A stretch of DNA of 64,000 nt from Hysterium pulicare CBS 123377 (Eukaryota > Ascomycota > Dothideomycetes > Hysteriales > Hysteriaceae): NCBI GenBank assembly GCA_000467715.1, contig AJFK01000539.1:94825-158824 (forward strand). Reading direction: 5' to 3'. The notes beneath the pieces were generated by a model. That model worked only from the letters and a program-made list of their open reading frames with translations, was not told the DNA's origin and ran no database searches. The position numbers and the translations under genes were made by a program. Position 1 is the first letter of the stretch. Every line of letters starts with the position of its first letter. Below, one piece after another: positions 45,219-58,846 of the stretch.

Positions 45219-47041
45219 TCACTCCATCTCACTCTCCTTCTGCTTCTCCACCCTCGTCCAATCCCTCCAGGCTAGCCAAGCCGCAAGCCCTAACACCGTC
45301 CCAAAGCTCCCCGCAATAATCATCCTCCCTCTGAACCCTTGCTTCCTCTTCAACTGCTCATCCGGCCCCAAAATCTTAACCGCATCCTTGATAATCGCAT
45401 AGCTCAGCCCACTCCAAACCGTCGTACTCGCCACGACACCCTGCAAAATCCTCACAACACCTTGGATTCCTTCCGGCCCACCTAGTGCCGACCTCGCTTT
45501 CTCCACTGTTTCAAGGGAGACATCGGATAGGAGGAGGGGAGTTGTTAGGGTGGCGCCGATCAAGATTAGTTGGAGGAATGTGTTTAGCTTTGAGACGGTG
45601 GTGGGATGTACTTCTGCGCTGGGGAGAGAGAAATCCCAGTAGCGTGTTAGGGTTTTTGGGGAGGGGAGGGAGGCGTAGCGGTAGTAGATTGCGGCTATGG
45701 CGAGGGAGATGTCGCGGCCGAGGATTAGGGTTGCTAGGGGAACTGTATTGTGGCGGTCAGTTCTGCGCTCTTCATTCTGAGATGTTGATGTTTTACGTGC
45801 AATGCTCAGATGGGGATGCTGAGGTGAACAGATGAGTAAAACTTGAACTTACGGGGTAAACTTCCGTTGACAGCTAAACACCCCACTAGCGTAGTCATAA
45901 GTGCTTTGTCTGCCATTGGGTCCACGACGCTTCCAACAACTGTTTGCTGCTTCCACCGGCGAGCTATCCAGCCGTCGATTAGATCGGTGAATCCAGCGTA
46001 CACAAAAAGCCCAACAGCCCAGGCATGCTGGTCATGGATGATTAGGTAGCCGATTACTGGGGTGGCGAGTAATCGAGAGAAGGTTAAAATATTCGGGAGA
46101 GTGTAGATGTTTTCGCGTGGAAGAGCCGAGAGTCTGGAGGCAATGTTTTCGCGGAGGACTTTTGTGAGGCGAGGTTTGGGGAGTTGAGAGGGTGGAAGAG
46201 GCTAAAGTATTTCAGTTTTGAAGCACTTTCATCGATATCGAAAATTGAGATTTGAGGAAGGCGAGTAGACTAAGGAGAAAGTAGGGATATGGGAAAAAAT
46301 GTGTCGGCGAAATGGCTTGCTGTAGCAAACTTTTGTTGCATATGATACGCAAGTCCTATCTCTAGTGATGCCATTGTGAAATATATGAAGCAAGGTATAC
46401 TCATAGGTATTACATATAGCCTCGAACCCAAGATACAAGGTTTGGACAGGAGACGAGAGCAATTCAAGTAGGGACATTGAGAAATGAAATATTGAGCACT
46501 CTTCTTTGTTCACAACGGAGTCAAATGTCTAGTAGGAATAGAAGAAATCTGGGTTGTTGGAGGAAAGAATGAAGGAATATGATAAGAGTTGAGAAACACC
46601 GACCTTCTCGGAGTCGCTCTTTGACTGATCCTTTCCCTCATCTTTCCTTCCATTTCCCGGCACAGAATCTCGAAGATGGGGCGTTGAGGAATAGAATTGT
46701 CTTTGCGAATTGGAACCCAAACATTTCGAATCGTTTGGTCTTCCTCTCCCTGGCTCAGATGTTTGGATGCCTCGATTAGGTGTCCATATGAACGAGGCAC
46801 GTGAGCGGCTTTTGTGTAGGTCTAGACATGGCCTCCAAATCCGCGGGCAGGCTCGCACTTCTTCCCGAGAAAGGGACAGAAACTTGAGAGTTGTAGAAGG
46901 GAGTTTGATCCCCGCCATTGGAAAATTGTTACCGGAACCTGAGTTCCATGGGGCGTCGAGTGGAGTAGCAAAACTTGATGGCGACGTCAGACTTGATGTT
47001 GCAGCCGTGCATCCTTGCAATGTTTGGCCGGTTTGCACCAT
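45219..47041 (-). CDS. CRD1: Cardiolipin synthase (CDP-alcohol phosphotransferase, Crd1)
   Basis: Proposed exons 47041-46604, 46201-45853 and 45742-45219 encode 436 residues. The CDP-alcohol phosphotransferase signature D-x2-DG-x2-AR-x8-G-x3-D-x3-D is complete: D219, D222-G223, A226-R227, G236, D240 and D244 (DLIDGWIARRW, VDPMADKA). It is preceded by ENIYTLPNILTFSRLLATP, the usual cardiolipin-synthase lead-in. Hydrophobic helices follow, including LATLILGRDISLAIAAIYY. The enzyme condenses CDP-diacylglycerol and phosphatidylglycerol at the inner mitochondrial membrane. The N-terminal exon is the weak part. Its end (QRQFYSSTPHLRDSV, GKDQSKSDSEK) looks like a mitochondrial presequence and splices in frame, but donor GTCGGT is poor, intron 1 is about 400 nt, and the true start may be downstream of 47041. 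Confidence 0.85.
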
Positions 47042-50000
47042 AGTTTATCCTCACGTGCAGGATTAGGATTACGGGCTTGGCTTCATGGCTCGAGCACCCA
47101 CGATCCTCAGACCTCAAACCTCAGCTCTATACACGAATGTACGACAATGTCTAAAACTTGCTTACCAACTGTGAATCTTTTCACATCCTGAAACGAAGAG
47201 CTTCAAACATCAGACTTTTCCCTGTCAAGATCGACAGAAGTTTCGGAGTTCTTCGACGAAAGGAAGCTTAGCTGCCAAGGCAATGAATGACGAAGAGCCT
47301 GGTGCTCAGAGCTATGAAAAGGGTCAGATGTTGTTGCAGGATTCTACTGGATGAGGCAATTAGAACGATACGGGAGCGCTTCTAATACCCTTTATCTTTA
47401 AGGATGCAATGTTCTGGCAACATGCCTAGAGTTCTACTCATCAAAGACGGTAGGATTGCGAAGAGTAGGGCGAGGTGAGAAATGCTCGAAATTTTGTACC
47501 AAACCTCCAAGTTGGCAAGGGATAAACCGCAATTCCGAACTCTGTACCGGAAAGTTCAATTCCCTTTCGATGTTAGAGGCCGCACTTCCATTGGATCTCC
47601 GGCATCATTTCGTACCTATAGTTATTCAAAAGCGATTGGAATATGCGAATCTCAGATCTCCTTTCAACGAGCTACACATTCTAGATGATTGCTTTCAGCG
47701 TAGCAAGAGCGCATCACTATATCCTCGATCGACGTACTATATGATACTCAAAAACCTTTCTTGGCAGAACGCTCGAGTATATCCCACCAGACCGGCCGAG
47801 TCTCAACCTTAACTTGGGCCTCACAGAATCTTTCTCGGAATTTATAAGAGACTTGCCTACCACTATACCGCCTATGCTTGTCACCTATCTATAAAGTCAA
47901 AAGTGCTACATGCGAAGACTCGTTTCGCGGCGAGAACTGGAGGTTTCTATCCAGATGGTTAAGATGCATTGAGGCTAACTGGTCGACACCAAGTGACAGA
48001 AAGGCGGCCATCTCGGATTGCGCGATGGCAGTTCCAGAATTGATGTACAACGGCGTCAAGCCCCGCACGCAAATCCTCGCTATGTGAGCTTCTCTTTGCT
48101 AATGAATTTCCTTTCCTAGGCTATAGAACCGACCTTGGCTTACATCAAGTACGAAATTCATAGTCGTCTTCAACAAGAAACTTTATTTTGGCTGTCTTAG
48201 ACTTCAGCTCGCCTCTTCACTAAGAACTAGAGAACTGCGAGTCATCTACACGCATGATCTATCATGCACGTAGTCTCGTGGCTCTTACTGACTAACTCTT
48301 CCATCCCAATGAGATTAGACGTTAAAATCTCCGGGCGAGGCTCCTGTATGCGCGAATAAGCCACATACTGCTCGATGATGAGAGTCCAGAGTCTTGAATT
48401 ATCCAAGGAAAAGTCGCAAGGGTCGCGAACATGGCCAAATCTCACCCCTTGCTTTCAGTGGCTCAATCACAACCCCGCATTCATGGTGCTTCGCCGTTGA
48501 CGACATGGGTTGTCCTGCAAGCGAGCAGTATACCTGAAACCTTAGGCCGGTTTGATACGAGGTCCAGGCTTATGGTGGGAATCTGATACAACGGGAGCAG
48601 ATCTTGAGCATCAAACAAGCCTCGTGGCCGTGCTTCATTGTCGGCTTCGAATTCCCTATCCAGAGTGCACGACTTCCGAATGGGAAGTTCACGATCCCAC
48701 GTGTCGCTGATGTCCGTGAACGTCTCAGAATGACATCAACTTCTGCTATCTACTTCTTCAAGACTTCGTGGGATGTCCGAAGAGGTGAGATTCAGCCGGA
48801 GATAACGTCGTCTCCACCTGCCTCACCCAATTTTATTTGAAAACAACATGCATGATTTCGATGGGCCCCAGCCAGGTGACCAAGATGACAACACCCTATG
48901 ACCGGTAAGGCTAAACCTGCTGTACGTAGGCTGTTCTTGTTACAAAACGCCATGCCTATTTGGAAGTGCCTTTGAGGCTGCTGAGCTTGGAAATAGGCTT
49001 AAGCAGTAGCCAGCCCATTATGATGGTTACATTTAGCCCGAAGGGGAGTGACAACACTGCATTGAACCAAACTTTACCTGATGACCGCCACCACTGCAGC
49101 TCACAACATTTTCCCTAGATCACGAGTAGCTCGGGAATTCTCCGTACGAAGACATTCATTCACCTCGCAGGAAGCATAAGCTTTATGCAAGAAATGCTTT
49201 TGGACGCAGTTCCTTACTGCTTGCTTCAGCTCTCTTTGAGCAACCGAGGCCGCCCAGACAGTTTCGGATGTGCAAGCTACTGCAGGTACGACCTCATGGA
49301 CTTCCTAAAGTGTCGTTTCCTCCGAAGAAAATGGAAGAGACGGCATCATCATTTCCAAACAGAGTTTCTCGAGGATGTGCTTTGTTTGGGGAAACAGGTG
49401 CAGCGAATTCCGGTAAGGCGAGGCTGGAAGAGTTTCAGATGCTTGTCCATCCTCGTCCAGCTCCAGGATCGAGGCGATGCCTTTACGAGGATGCATTCCT
49501 GACTTTGGCCGGACTTTGCGCTGATACATCAATTAACCAAGATGGCGATGTTGCAGAAGACCGCACGCCTCATCCCGCTGGCTTGTTCATCGGCCCGCTG
49601 AGCTCAAGCCTATTGCTTTGCCAATCAATGATTATCACACCGATTCCCTGGACAACGGGTCAGTCTGGCGGTTGATCAGACCCAATCTCAAACAGAATAC
49701 CACCGACACGAAAGCCATCATCAATTCGCGGTGTGCCACGTTCAGAGCGCGCGCATTCTCCCAGTACCAGGACTGAAGGTCGTGAAATTGCTGCAATTAT
49801 ATCCAGTACCTCTACTTGCATTTGCTAGGTGAAGAGAACCCCAGCTATTAATACCTGTATTAAGCGCTTGTTAAAGGTCGGCAATGATCAAGAGTTTTAT
49901 TTGCTGACTCGTCGCTGTGGACCCATAGGGCGGAGGGGTGACAGTGACAGTGGAGCGGGCCCAGGGGTTAAGCCGACTGCGAAAAAGGCCTCTGAAACGG

Positions 50001-52027
50001 CATCTTCAACCTCACAGTTTGATTGGCCGGGGCCCAAAGCGTGTCGCTGACGGGACGGAATTACAAGAATCTTGACCACCATGGTTTTCTCTGCGGCAGA
50101 GCGGCTTGGATCCTTCTTCGCCACGAGAAAGTTCTAATCAAACGTCTTTGGGCGGCTCTCAGAGATGGACCGGTGGGCCCGCCGAATTGCGTTATGTGGA
50201 CGGGTGCCGATGCGCCGCGAGCTTCAACGTTTCAGCGTGAAGATCAAACCGAGTGCCAGTGTGCCGCTTCTGCTTGTTCCTGCATCGTGGAGACGCACTG
50301 CGCTCACTTGGAGTTCGCGGGCCCAGCCACAGCAAGTTACCTTTCTGATGAGGCTGGATCAACTGGCTTTGAGCGATCACGATTACTGGTGGTCTTTTTG
50401 CTTCCGTAAATTGTTCCTGCGCGCGGCAACACCGTGTTTTCGACGTCCGCCATCATCCCAGAGGATGCTGCTCTGGAGGGCCTATGGGACGAGGCCGTCT
50501 TTCATGGGAATGAAAAACGCCTTGCCATCCCGGCAGCAGCAGTAGAGCGAAGGGGATCAGAGAGACATGTCATTCGCAGAGTCAGATATCTAGATAATCA
50601 AATGCAGTTATCACAAAAAAAGGAAGAGCATGACATCCCGCATAGTTGCGCGACTCGCCGTCACCGTTAACCTCGATTTTAAGGCGGGTTTTTGGTGGCT
50701 GTTGAGCCCCTCAAAGCGGGCAGGTCGGCCATCACCTCGCCTCGCATAGGATATCTCGATTCAAGACTGTGCATATTTTGAAATGGCGGAGCGAGAACCT
50801 TGGAAGGTCACAGGCGTTCGCATCTGGCTTAAGCATCCCCATCTTGATGTTCGAATAAGGGCCCAGCACCGACGATCGTGTCAGAGCACAAGCAGTCTTG
50901 CACAAAAGATGCAAAGATGCAGCCCGTACCTTTTCGACGTGCCTGAGGAAGCGAGAGTCGGCGCAAAGCCGCGTGGTGAAGAAGCAACCGTGGTGTGCTG
51001 GGAGTGATGTCTGCGCTAAACTGCCTTTTGGAGGAGACCCCGACAGGTTAGTGGGTTCTACCGGACACGATGGGATGGATAGCGGAGTGCTGGCGTGCTG
51101 TCCCATCCCATCCACCGGCACTCGCCAGCGGCCAGAAGCACGCTGTTTGAGGGATCACCCACGCCGGCGGTGGATCGGAGCTGTCTCTCGCTGTCATCCA
51201 CCGTGTGCGCGACTGGCTGGTTCTGTGTGTCGTGCTGGACGGCTGTCTGGCTGTCTGTCTGGATCTGGGTGTGACAGAGTGTCTGTGACAGCTGTTTGGT
51301 GAATCGCAAACACGCTGCCGATGGCCGAGGAAGCAAGCCCTCTATCTTCACGACAATGGCCGTGTTGTTTTGTGCACTAGCTGGCAAGAATGGTGAAGGC
51401 CTTGCGCACATTCCTGACTCCTGCCCACCACAACACAAGCATAACCGTTAACCATCCATCCACCCTCTGCACTGCTTCCAGTACGCGAGAGTCTGCGGGG
51501 ACGGGCCTCGCTCTCATATCGGCTGGACAGCAGCATCCGGGTCGAACAGGCGTCTTTTCAGGCGCTCTTGGCGACAGGGAGCGCTTCGTCGTGGGTGGCA
51601 CTGATGGCCAGGGCGTGCCGGTGGCTACCAGTAGGGGTCGACTTGGGCGTCGGGCCCAGAAATAGATTATTCCAAAACGACTAATCTCCTGTTTCACCAA
51701 CTCTCCGACACCTAAAGCTGTGCCCTTCCCCCCTCAGATTTGCGTTTCGAGTGTCCAAAGCCCTAACTTCAAGCTTACCTCTGCTTGACGTCGAGACTGC
51801 TCAAGCTCCCGAGGCAGGCCCTCGATACGTTTCTCTTCTCTTAACATATCTCAAACCATCGCTCGCCCTTTCTTTCGCTGTACGCTTCAAATTACATTAT
51901 TTCCACCTGGCAGGACCTGTTACGAGAGCCTTATCCGTCTCAACACCTCTTATTTTCTATTCCGTGAGCAGTCTCACGCCACCACCTGCCAAACACGAGT
52001 GCACACAGAGGCGTGTTGCAGAGCAGC
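47042..52027. other. 5-kb gene-poor region upstream of SteA
   Basis: No complete gene is supported on either strand. Frames near 47456-47812 and 47878-48087 read like decayed coding sequence, but no domain or splice model joins them. Frames near 49185-49675 and 50023-51121 overlap on several frames and look random. The final part (about 51700-52027), pyrimidine-rich and without coding, is likely the promoter and 5' leader of the developmental regulator that starts at 52028. Confidence 0.45.
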
Positions 52028-54372
52028 ATGTACTCCAACCCTCATGCCGCAATGCCCCCTCCGCAGTCGCGAACCGTCGCCCCCGAAACCTTCTTATTAG
52101 ATCAGGATGCTCAGCAAAGCCTTCCACCAGACTCCATCGTAGCACTCCAACAAGTAGATAACCGTAAGTCCCTTACAAATATACTCAATGCTGTTGCGCA
52201 TCAGTCGCGCATCCATCGCACATGCATCTACCCTCGTTCGTCCTGCTGACTGTCGCTGCAGTAAAATATTTTCTCATCTCAGCTCCGGTAGACTGGCAAC
52301 CCGATCAGTATATTCGCAGGTTTCTATTACCAACGGGCGAATATGTATCTTGCGTGCTCTGGTATGTTTGCTTCGAGCGCATTTTTGTTGATCGCAAGCT
52401 TTCGCATTCCTGTGTCTCGGGTGCTAATCATCCCTTAGGAATAACCTATTCCACATATCGGGGACCGACATCGTGCGATGTCTGTCATTCCGCTTCCAGG
52501 CCTTTGGCAGGCCGGTGAAGAACTCGAAGAAATTCGAGGAGGGTATCTTTTCCGATTTGCGCAACCTGAAATCGGGTACAGATGCATCTCTGGAGGAACC
52601 TAAAAGTGCATTCCTTGATTTCCTTTATAAGAATAATTGCATTCGCACGCAGAAAAAACAGAAGGTCTTCTATTGGTACAGCGTGCCGCACGACCGATTG
52701 TTCCTCGATGCTCTGGAACGAGATCTCAAGAGGGAGAAGATGGGCCAAGAGGCCACGACCGTTGCCGTGAATGAGCCAGCGCTTTCCTTCGAATTCGACT
52801 CGTCGCAGTCGCTGTTTGAGCAACTCACCAAGGCTCAACAGACGAATTCGTCGTCATTCAACAACAACAACAATGTGCAGACTTACTCTCAATCCACATC
52901 ACCGGTAATGCGAGCGATGGACTCAATGCCTCCCCCTACGATGCTGCCACAATCCATGCCACCATCTGTACCGGAAGAGACCCTAAATCAAATGACTGCC
53001 TACAATCAAATGTCCATGGCGCCGAGCATGAGCAACACGGTCATGAAGAGTAGGGAGCGCGATTTTGGCCAGATGCAATATGACCGCAATGGCATTCCAC
53101 TTTCGCAAGTCCACCAGCGACATAGCTCAATGCCTGCATATATGGAATACTCGCCGGCTCCCTCATTTGTTTCGTCACACTATGAGGATTACAGCACTCG
53201 CGGCATGTCCTTCGAACCCCTCACACCTCCCCAGCACCAAATCAGCCTTGGCGCGGAGCCTGCATACATTGCCAACGAAGACACTGGACTGTATAGCGCC
53301 ATTCCTGAACTTGGAGTATCGGCGACTTTCAATCCATTGATGAACCTGCCTCCTTCAAATCTCATGGGACATGGATTCTCCAGCGTAACGCGACCATTCC
53401 CTCCAACGAATGTGTACTCCGTTATTGAGGGATCACCAACCTACAAGCAGAGGAGACGGCGTTCATCTCTATCGGCTGGTGTGAGTGCTGCAGTCACCGC
53501 CACTGGTGGCGCTCATCAGGTCCACCGACCGAGCGATCTCAGACGATCAATGTCGAGCTCAGTTGTTCCAGTTGCCGAAGCGGACGAGTCAAATCACAAC
53601 TCCCCGCAAAGCATGAACAACAGCTACGCAGCCGTGGATCAGAAACCTGTCGTTGAGATCTCAAGGCACGGAACTCCACTGCACACAATCGAGGATAGCC
53701 CGCCGCAGCCTCAGAACGCCATGCTCCCTCAGGATGATCTGAGCAGCCTGGTGAACGGGGATGTGTTTGAGAGCCCCATGCATTCCGCGGTCTCGCGGGC
53801 TGCAGCCGCTCCTGCAGTGTTCCGTCGAGCCCGCAGTGCCACGATGATGGAAATCGGGCCCTACCCGCAGAAGTCTCATTCGTGTCCGATCCCTACCTGT
53901 GGTAGGCTATTCAAGAGGTTGGAACACCTCAAGAGGTAAGCGCCCGCAATTTCGTGCAACATTATTTATAGCCGCTGACGGGAAGCGCCCAGGCACGTGC
54001 GTACCCACACCCAAGAGCGACCATACGTCTGCCCACTCTGCAACAAGGCCTTCTCCAGGTCAGACAATCTAGCCCAGTAAGCCTAATATCCACGCCAGAT
54101 CTAAAAATAAATACTTACATATCACTTGCAGACATCGTCGCACCCATGAACCTCGACAGGACGGCGAGCCGCTGAGCAGCTACGACGAAGAAGATCTCGA
54201 GAACGACGATGAGCATCTTCACTCCCTCGAAGAAGAGTCGCCTGACTCTGGCAACGATTATCTTTCGTCGGCGCTCAACATCCCGGCGTCTATATCCGAT
54301 ATCCCTGGCCCTCTGGGTATGGGCACTACCATGGGCCCACCTCAACAACTCCTTGCTGCCCACAACTACTAG
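52028..54372 (+). CDS. steA: SteA/Ste12-like transcription factor with STE homeodomain and two C2H2 fingers
   Basis: Five exons, 52028-52163, 52262-52361, 52439-53935, 53993-54076 and 54132-54372, encode 685 residues. The STE DNA-binding domain (about 45-160) is reassembled over two introns: QQVDN then [34 protein letters not shown] then [52 protein letters not shown] and [20 protein letters not shown]. The middle is disordered and rich in Gln, Asn, Ser and Pro. Two C2H2 fingers lie at about 560-612 ([38 protein letters not shown]) and are also split by introns. The acidic C-terminus follows. This STE plus C2H2 layout is specific to filamentous fungi. SteA-type factors act below the Fus3/Kss1-type MAPK in mating, fusion and, in pathogens, invasive growth. 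Confidence 0.95.
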
Positions 54373-57300
54373 CTCTAAGCTCCTGAATCCCCTGTGCTGT
54401 CAAACTTAGCATTATTTGGCGCTACGCGGATGATCCTGTCGAACGACCCGAATCTCCTTTGTTCACCTTGCTCTCGTCCATTTAGAACTCTTACATATCT
54501 TATTACTGCTTTCATCACGCATTGTTCTGCGAAAGTTGCATTGCATAACCGCTGTTTCTTGCTTTGGAAAGGGGTGTTTTATCAAATTTTGGGAGAAACT
54601 GGTGGCAACGCTCATGACGCGATGATCGCTTTCTTCATTTACCTTTCTTTCCTTCCTTTATCTGCCATCTTTTACTACCCACATATTCCTTTTATTGCTT
54701 TGCTTGCCTGCTTGCCCTGCTTCATCGATGGATTCTCACTTTGCTTTTCTGCATGAGTTGCGAAAAAGTTGCTTTTGGAGGTTGCGCGCGATCCGTGGAG
54801 CGTACTGTACTTCCCTTGCGCTGAAATGCGTGGGATACGCGCGCCGGGTGTTTGGATGAATTGAACATACTGCTGCTGTTGCTGCTGCTGGTGGGCCTCT
54901 AGGGCCGTGTATCATATAGCTGAGAAACAAATACCAGCGATTCCGTTGATTTTTGAGCATTTTCTGGATTTGTGATATTCTCTATCGCCCTGCTGATTCT
55001 CTTCGGCACCAATTCCTTCACATCTGAAGAGGTATGCTTCTACCACCAACATCCAACATTGCAGAAATCCTTTCGCTGATTACGGCATAGCCTCCACTGG
55101 CCCGACGCTTGCGTTTCGGTTTAATGGGCGTTATCGCTCTCGGTCTCGCGACACGCCATGCTTACTGTGTACGCTATTCCTTCGCGTCCTCGTTTCCACT
55201 ACCAACATTAGGTGGATTCGTGTCTGCTAAATATATGGTATCCAGGGCATAGGATTCACGATGAACGCCAACATTGAGTTGCACAATCCTTCGAGGGAGG
55301 TCGTTGGGACTTGGGATAGTAGCGCGGACTCCAACGACTCTTACCAACTCTCTCTGCTCCGCCGAGTAGGAAGGGAGTGGAGAGACATGGGATCGAATGC
55401 GGTAGCGGTGGACTGGAGACGGGATCAGCTTACACAGCAGAGAGGATCGATCAAATTGAACCTAAGCTCTCTGAAGCCGATTACTCCCCATCATAAGGGT
55501 CCCTCGGGTTCAAAACGCAACGCTCCCTTATCTGACGTCGGCTGTGGAGTGGATGTCCCGTTCGTCTATAGGGAGGGAGATAAATCATTTCGTAGCTGGG
55601 GCTGGTATGGGGAGATTGAGGAAGGAAACAAATCGGTGCGGATAGTGGTGAGTATCATCATCTTTAAATCAATGTTTATTTGTTTCATTTCTTTGGCTAA
55701 GAAGAATCCTCACCAAACAAAACCCTTCATGCCCTGGTGATAGGATAAGGAGGACATCTCTACGAACGACGACTGACTGATCGAAATCTCCGGCGTCCAC
55801 CTTCGCTTTCTTTGTTGTCACTCGCTCGCCGCAGCCATCAATGGAAAGTACCCGTATGTTCTGGTTGAATGGGCATGTCGTAGTGGAGTCCTCCTCCTCA
55901 AACTCCACATTACGCCTTTGTTGTGACGCTTCTTGAAGTAAGAGCACCACGTCACCTCTCCGACACCTGTAGCCTTTGCATGGTTAGGTTTAGTGTCGAA
56001 TGATGTGTTCAACACTTTGTGAGGATGAAAAAAAGGAGTGGAAAAGAAGTTTTATATCTTGCATGGGCGAAGTCGATTATGTCATGCGATATTGTTCATC
56101 GCTTCGAAGTCCACTTCGGACTTCGTAAGATCGGGAGAAGGAGTCCAAGTCAGCACACATATGAAGGCCGTATTCTGTGGTCGAAATCTACACTGCTAAA
56201 GTCTTTTTAACCTACTTCTAATAGCAAGAGCCGAACACATGGGTATACTCAAGGCATAAATGCGGAGTACTGCCTATCTCCATCTAGAAAATGGAATAAG
56301 TTGATGATCTTGCTCCTAGCTCTAGGATAAACTATCAGCAAGAGCCTCGATTCATGTGGTCCTTTTGCCGGATCGTTGTGTGGATCCTGAACAAAAAGTC
56401 AGGCTCTTTTCCATTTGAGCTTTGTACCAGGGCTCAGGGGTCGAGGAGATCTTGAATTGCTGTACAAACCCCGTCTTACTTTCCTATATTACATACTTAG
56501 GTGAGTTTATAAGCTACACTAATCTTTTGATACCTTTCATTATTAAGCTATTTTGATCGATAGCATCTTCAACTTGTTCATCAATCGCTAATCGTCCGAG
56601 AAGCTGTGGTACAGCAACATGACCTTTGACTGATCTTCGTCATCATCTTTTGACCTTTAAACCCACATTCCTAAATCAGCGACCGCGAACCCTCGGATGC
56701 CCGTCCGACCCATCACATGGCTCGCTTCCGTGGCTTCTTTTTCCGCGCCCTGTTCTCCCTTCTCCCATAGGGAGAGCAGCTACATGATAATTGGTACTTA
56801 GCCATGCAGAAGTTGGTGTAAAGCAAAACAAAGGGTTGAGTGCAATGACTTTTATATCCCTGAGGCGGAGGAAGGGCTTTGGAGTGTGGCACGTGAGTGC
56901 TCACATGCTTCTTCCTCTCCTCCCTACATATAAAAGCCAGTCTCTCCTCTTCCCTTCTATTTTCTGTCCACATCAAATTTGACTTTGGTGCTCCTCAACT
57001 TGGTCTATCAACTATGCCATGGTGCACCAAGAGGCAGAGGAGAATCGTGATGAGCTCGGTATCATGATCTCACTACCACATATCAAATGTCCATTCTCAA
57101 TTCCGCGGATGCCCGATGGGAAAAAATCCCCCACACAGCCTATCATGGTGTTTGGGCTCCAAAAGGCAGAAGCATTCAGCGATGTGTTCGGTTTTTCGCG
57201 TTTTGCATCCAACCTTGGATCTCCATCCACTACAATGGAGCACTCTGCGTCGAGAAGCCCCTTGCTGGTCGTAGTCAGAGGTCTTATTTTGGAAGCTGGA

Positions 57301-58846
57301 TAAGGTAGATGGTGGTCGTTGCGAAAGAAAAGTACCGGGAAATAAGCATAATGAATATTAGCACACGTCGAACGGAGTGTGCATAGTAAACAATGCTTGT
57401 ATCTTACCACGGACTTCCCTACGCTATCACCGATCCTACGCCCAACCCCCCACGGACATGCCTGTGATCGACTGCGTTATTTGAGTGAGTTCATGTCATG
57501 AAGGCCGTCAGCTATGCTCGTTGACACCACAACACAAAATCATCACCAAGCGGTGAGATCTGCTGTTTGGCACATGATATCTAGACCGGGCCTGGTATTG
57601 GATAATCAAATGCTATCTGGTTAGATGAAGAAGGTAAAGAGGAGGAAAACCAAGAGGAGGAAATGCTTTTATAACGGGAATACCGCTAAAGAGCAGTTCG
57701 AGCACGTGGAAAGTAGCATGTGATCCCTCACCTGTCTTCGATTTCCCTTCCCTCATACCGAAGATATAAAATCTACTCTCATGCGGCCTATTCTCGTTTC
57801 AGTACACGGTTAATCCAGCGGACATTCCAACAGAAGGTACAAAACCAAATTGGGGAAATCGCTATGGGGGCCTAGATCCGCAACCCAAAATCCAAATGGT
57901 GTTGTTTTCTTCGTGGCTTGTCTTCAGATCCCTAAAACCAGTCATCGAACAAATCTGATGATAGGTCACGGCGTTCCGCTCATTATCCTGATGGCCAAAG
58001 AACGATCCGGCTCATTGGGGAGAGTAATTGATGGGGCGTTGTGATATGAAGCCTCCGAAGCCGACTATGATGAAAACCATCATCTCCAATGTACAATGAA
58101 GGACATCATCACTAATCCCCAAGCACGTTCTTTGCCATCCCTGACGAAATCCTTGGGACCCTACTTCAGTTCGACACACCAACACATGTAACGGTTTGCC
58201 TTTGGCTTTTTGTTCCTGAAACTCCCCGTGTGAGAGTACCCACGGGGCTTGAAACCGTGAGATGCCTTCCCGCACTCCACGACACATAAAGCTGTTAAGC
58301 TAGATGTCATGATTGGTCACATAAGACTAAGTTGCTTTTCGTGTTTTTCCCCTTATTCAAGGAGAGCCAGTGTGGAGCCGAACTGAAAGGGAAATGCGGA
58401 AGAGAGAGGGGGTTTTATACTTGCTAGCTAAGGTTTTTTTGGGGCCTGTTTAGTCAGCTACAGGAATGACCGCTACTTCAAGACTCCTGCAATGGAGGTT
58501 TTACAAGAAATGAAGATAGCTACAGATCTCCGCAATGGATCAAAATCTATCCAATCACCGGTACGAAGACCAATTATAATTCGCGCACGGCTGGAAAAGA
58601 GCTTTGCCTCACAGTACAAAAGTCAAACCAGCTCGGACTAAAAAGGCGAAAGCAAGTAAGATCGGTAATCCGGGTTAGAATTAACGAAGATGGAAAAAGC
58701 CTAAAGATGTTTTAGATTAAGGCTGATAAGGAGAAATGCTTGTATGGCGGAAGGCTTTTTACTTCTATATACATCGGTAGACCACAGATCAATCTACACT
58801 ATTTGGAATCGAACAGATCTGCTCAATTTATCGAACGTGAACGAGA
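54373..58846. other. 4.5-kb gene-poor region
   Basis: No gene that I can support. TATA-like words in promoter-like contexts occur at about 56930 (acatataaaagcc) and 57768 (agatataaaatc). The downstream frames (57019-57303 and 57850-58044) are short and without motifs, and no in-frame splice model emerged. A frame at 55261-55740 has unbiased composition. The first 700 bp are probably the SteA 3' UTR. Confidence 0.4.

Noticed and set aside
50732-51302. Overlapping frames of about 130 codons on both strands
   Set aside because: GC-rich sequence keeps several frames open at once. No motif, start context or splice evidence separates any of them from chance.
55261-55740. 159-codon plus-strand frame after SteA
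   Set aside because: No domain, no signal peptide and no in-frame exon partners. The C-terminal third looks like translated UTR.
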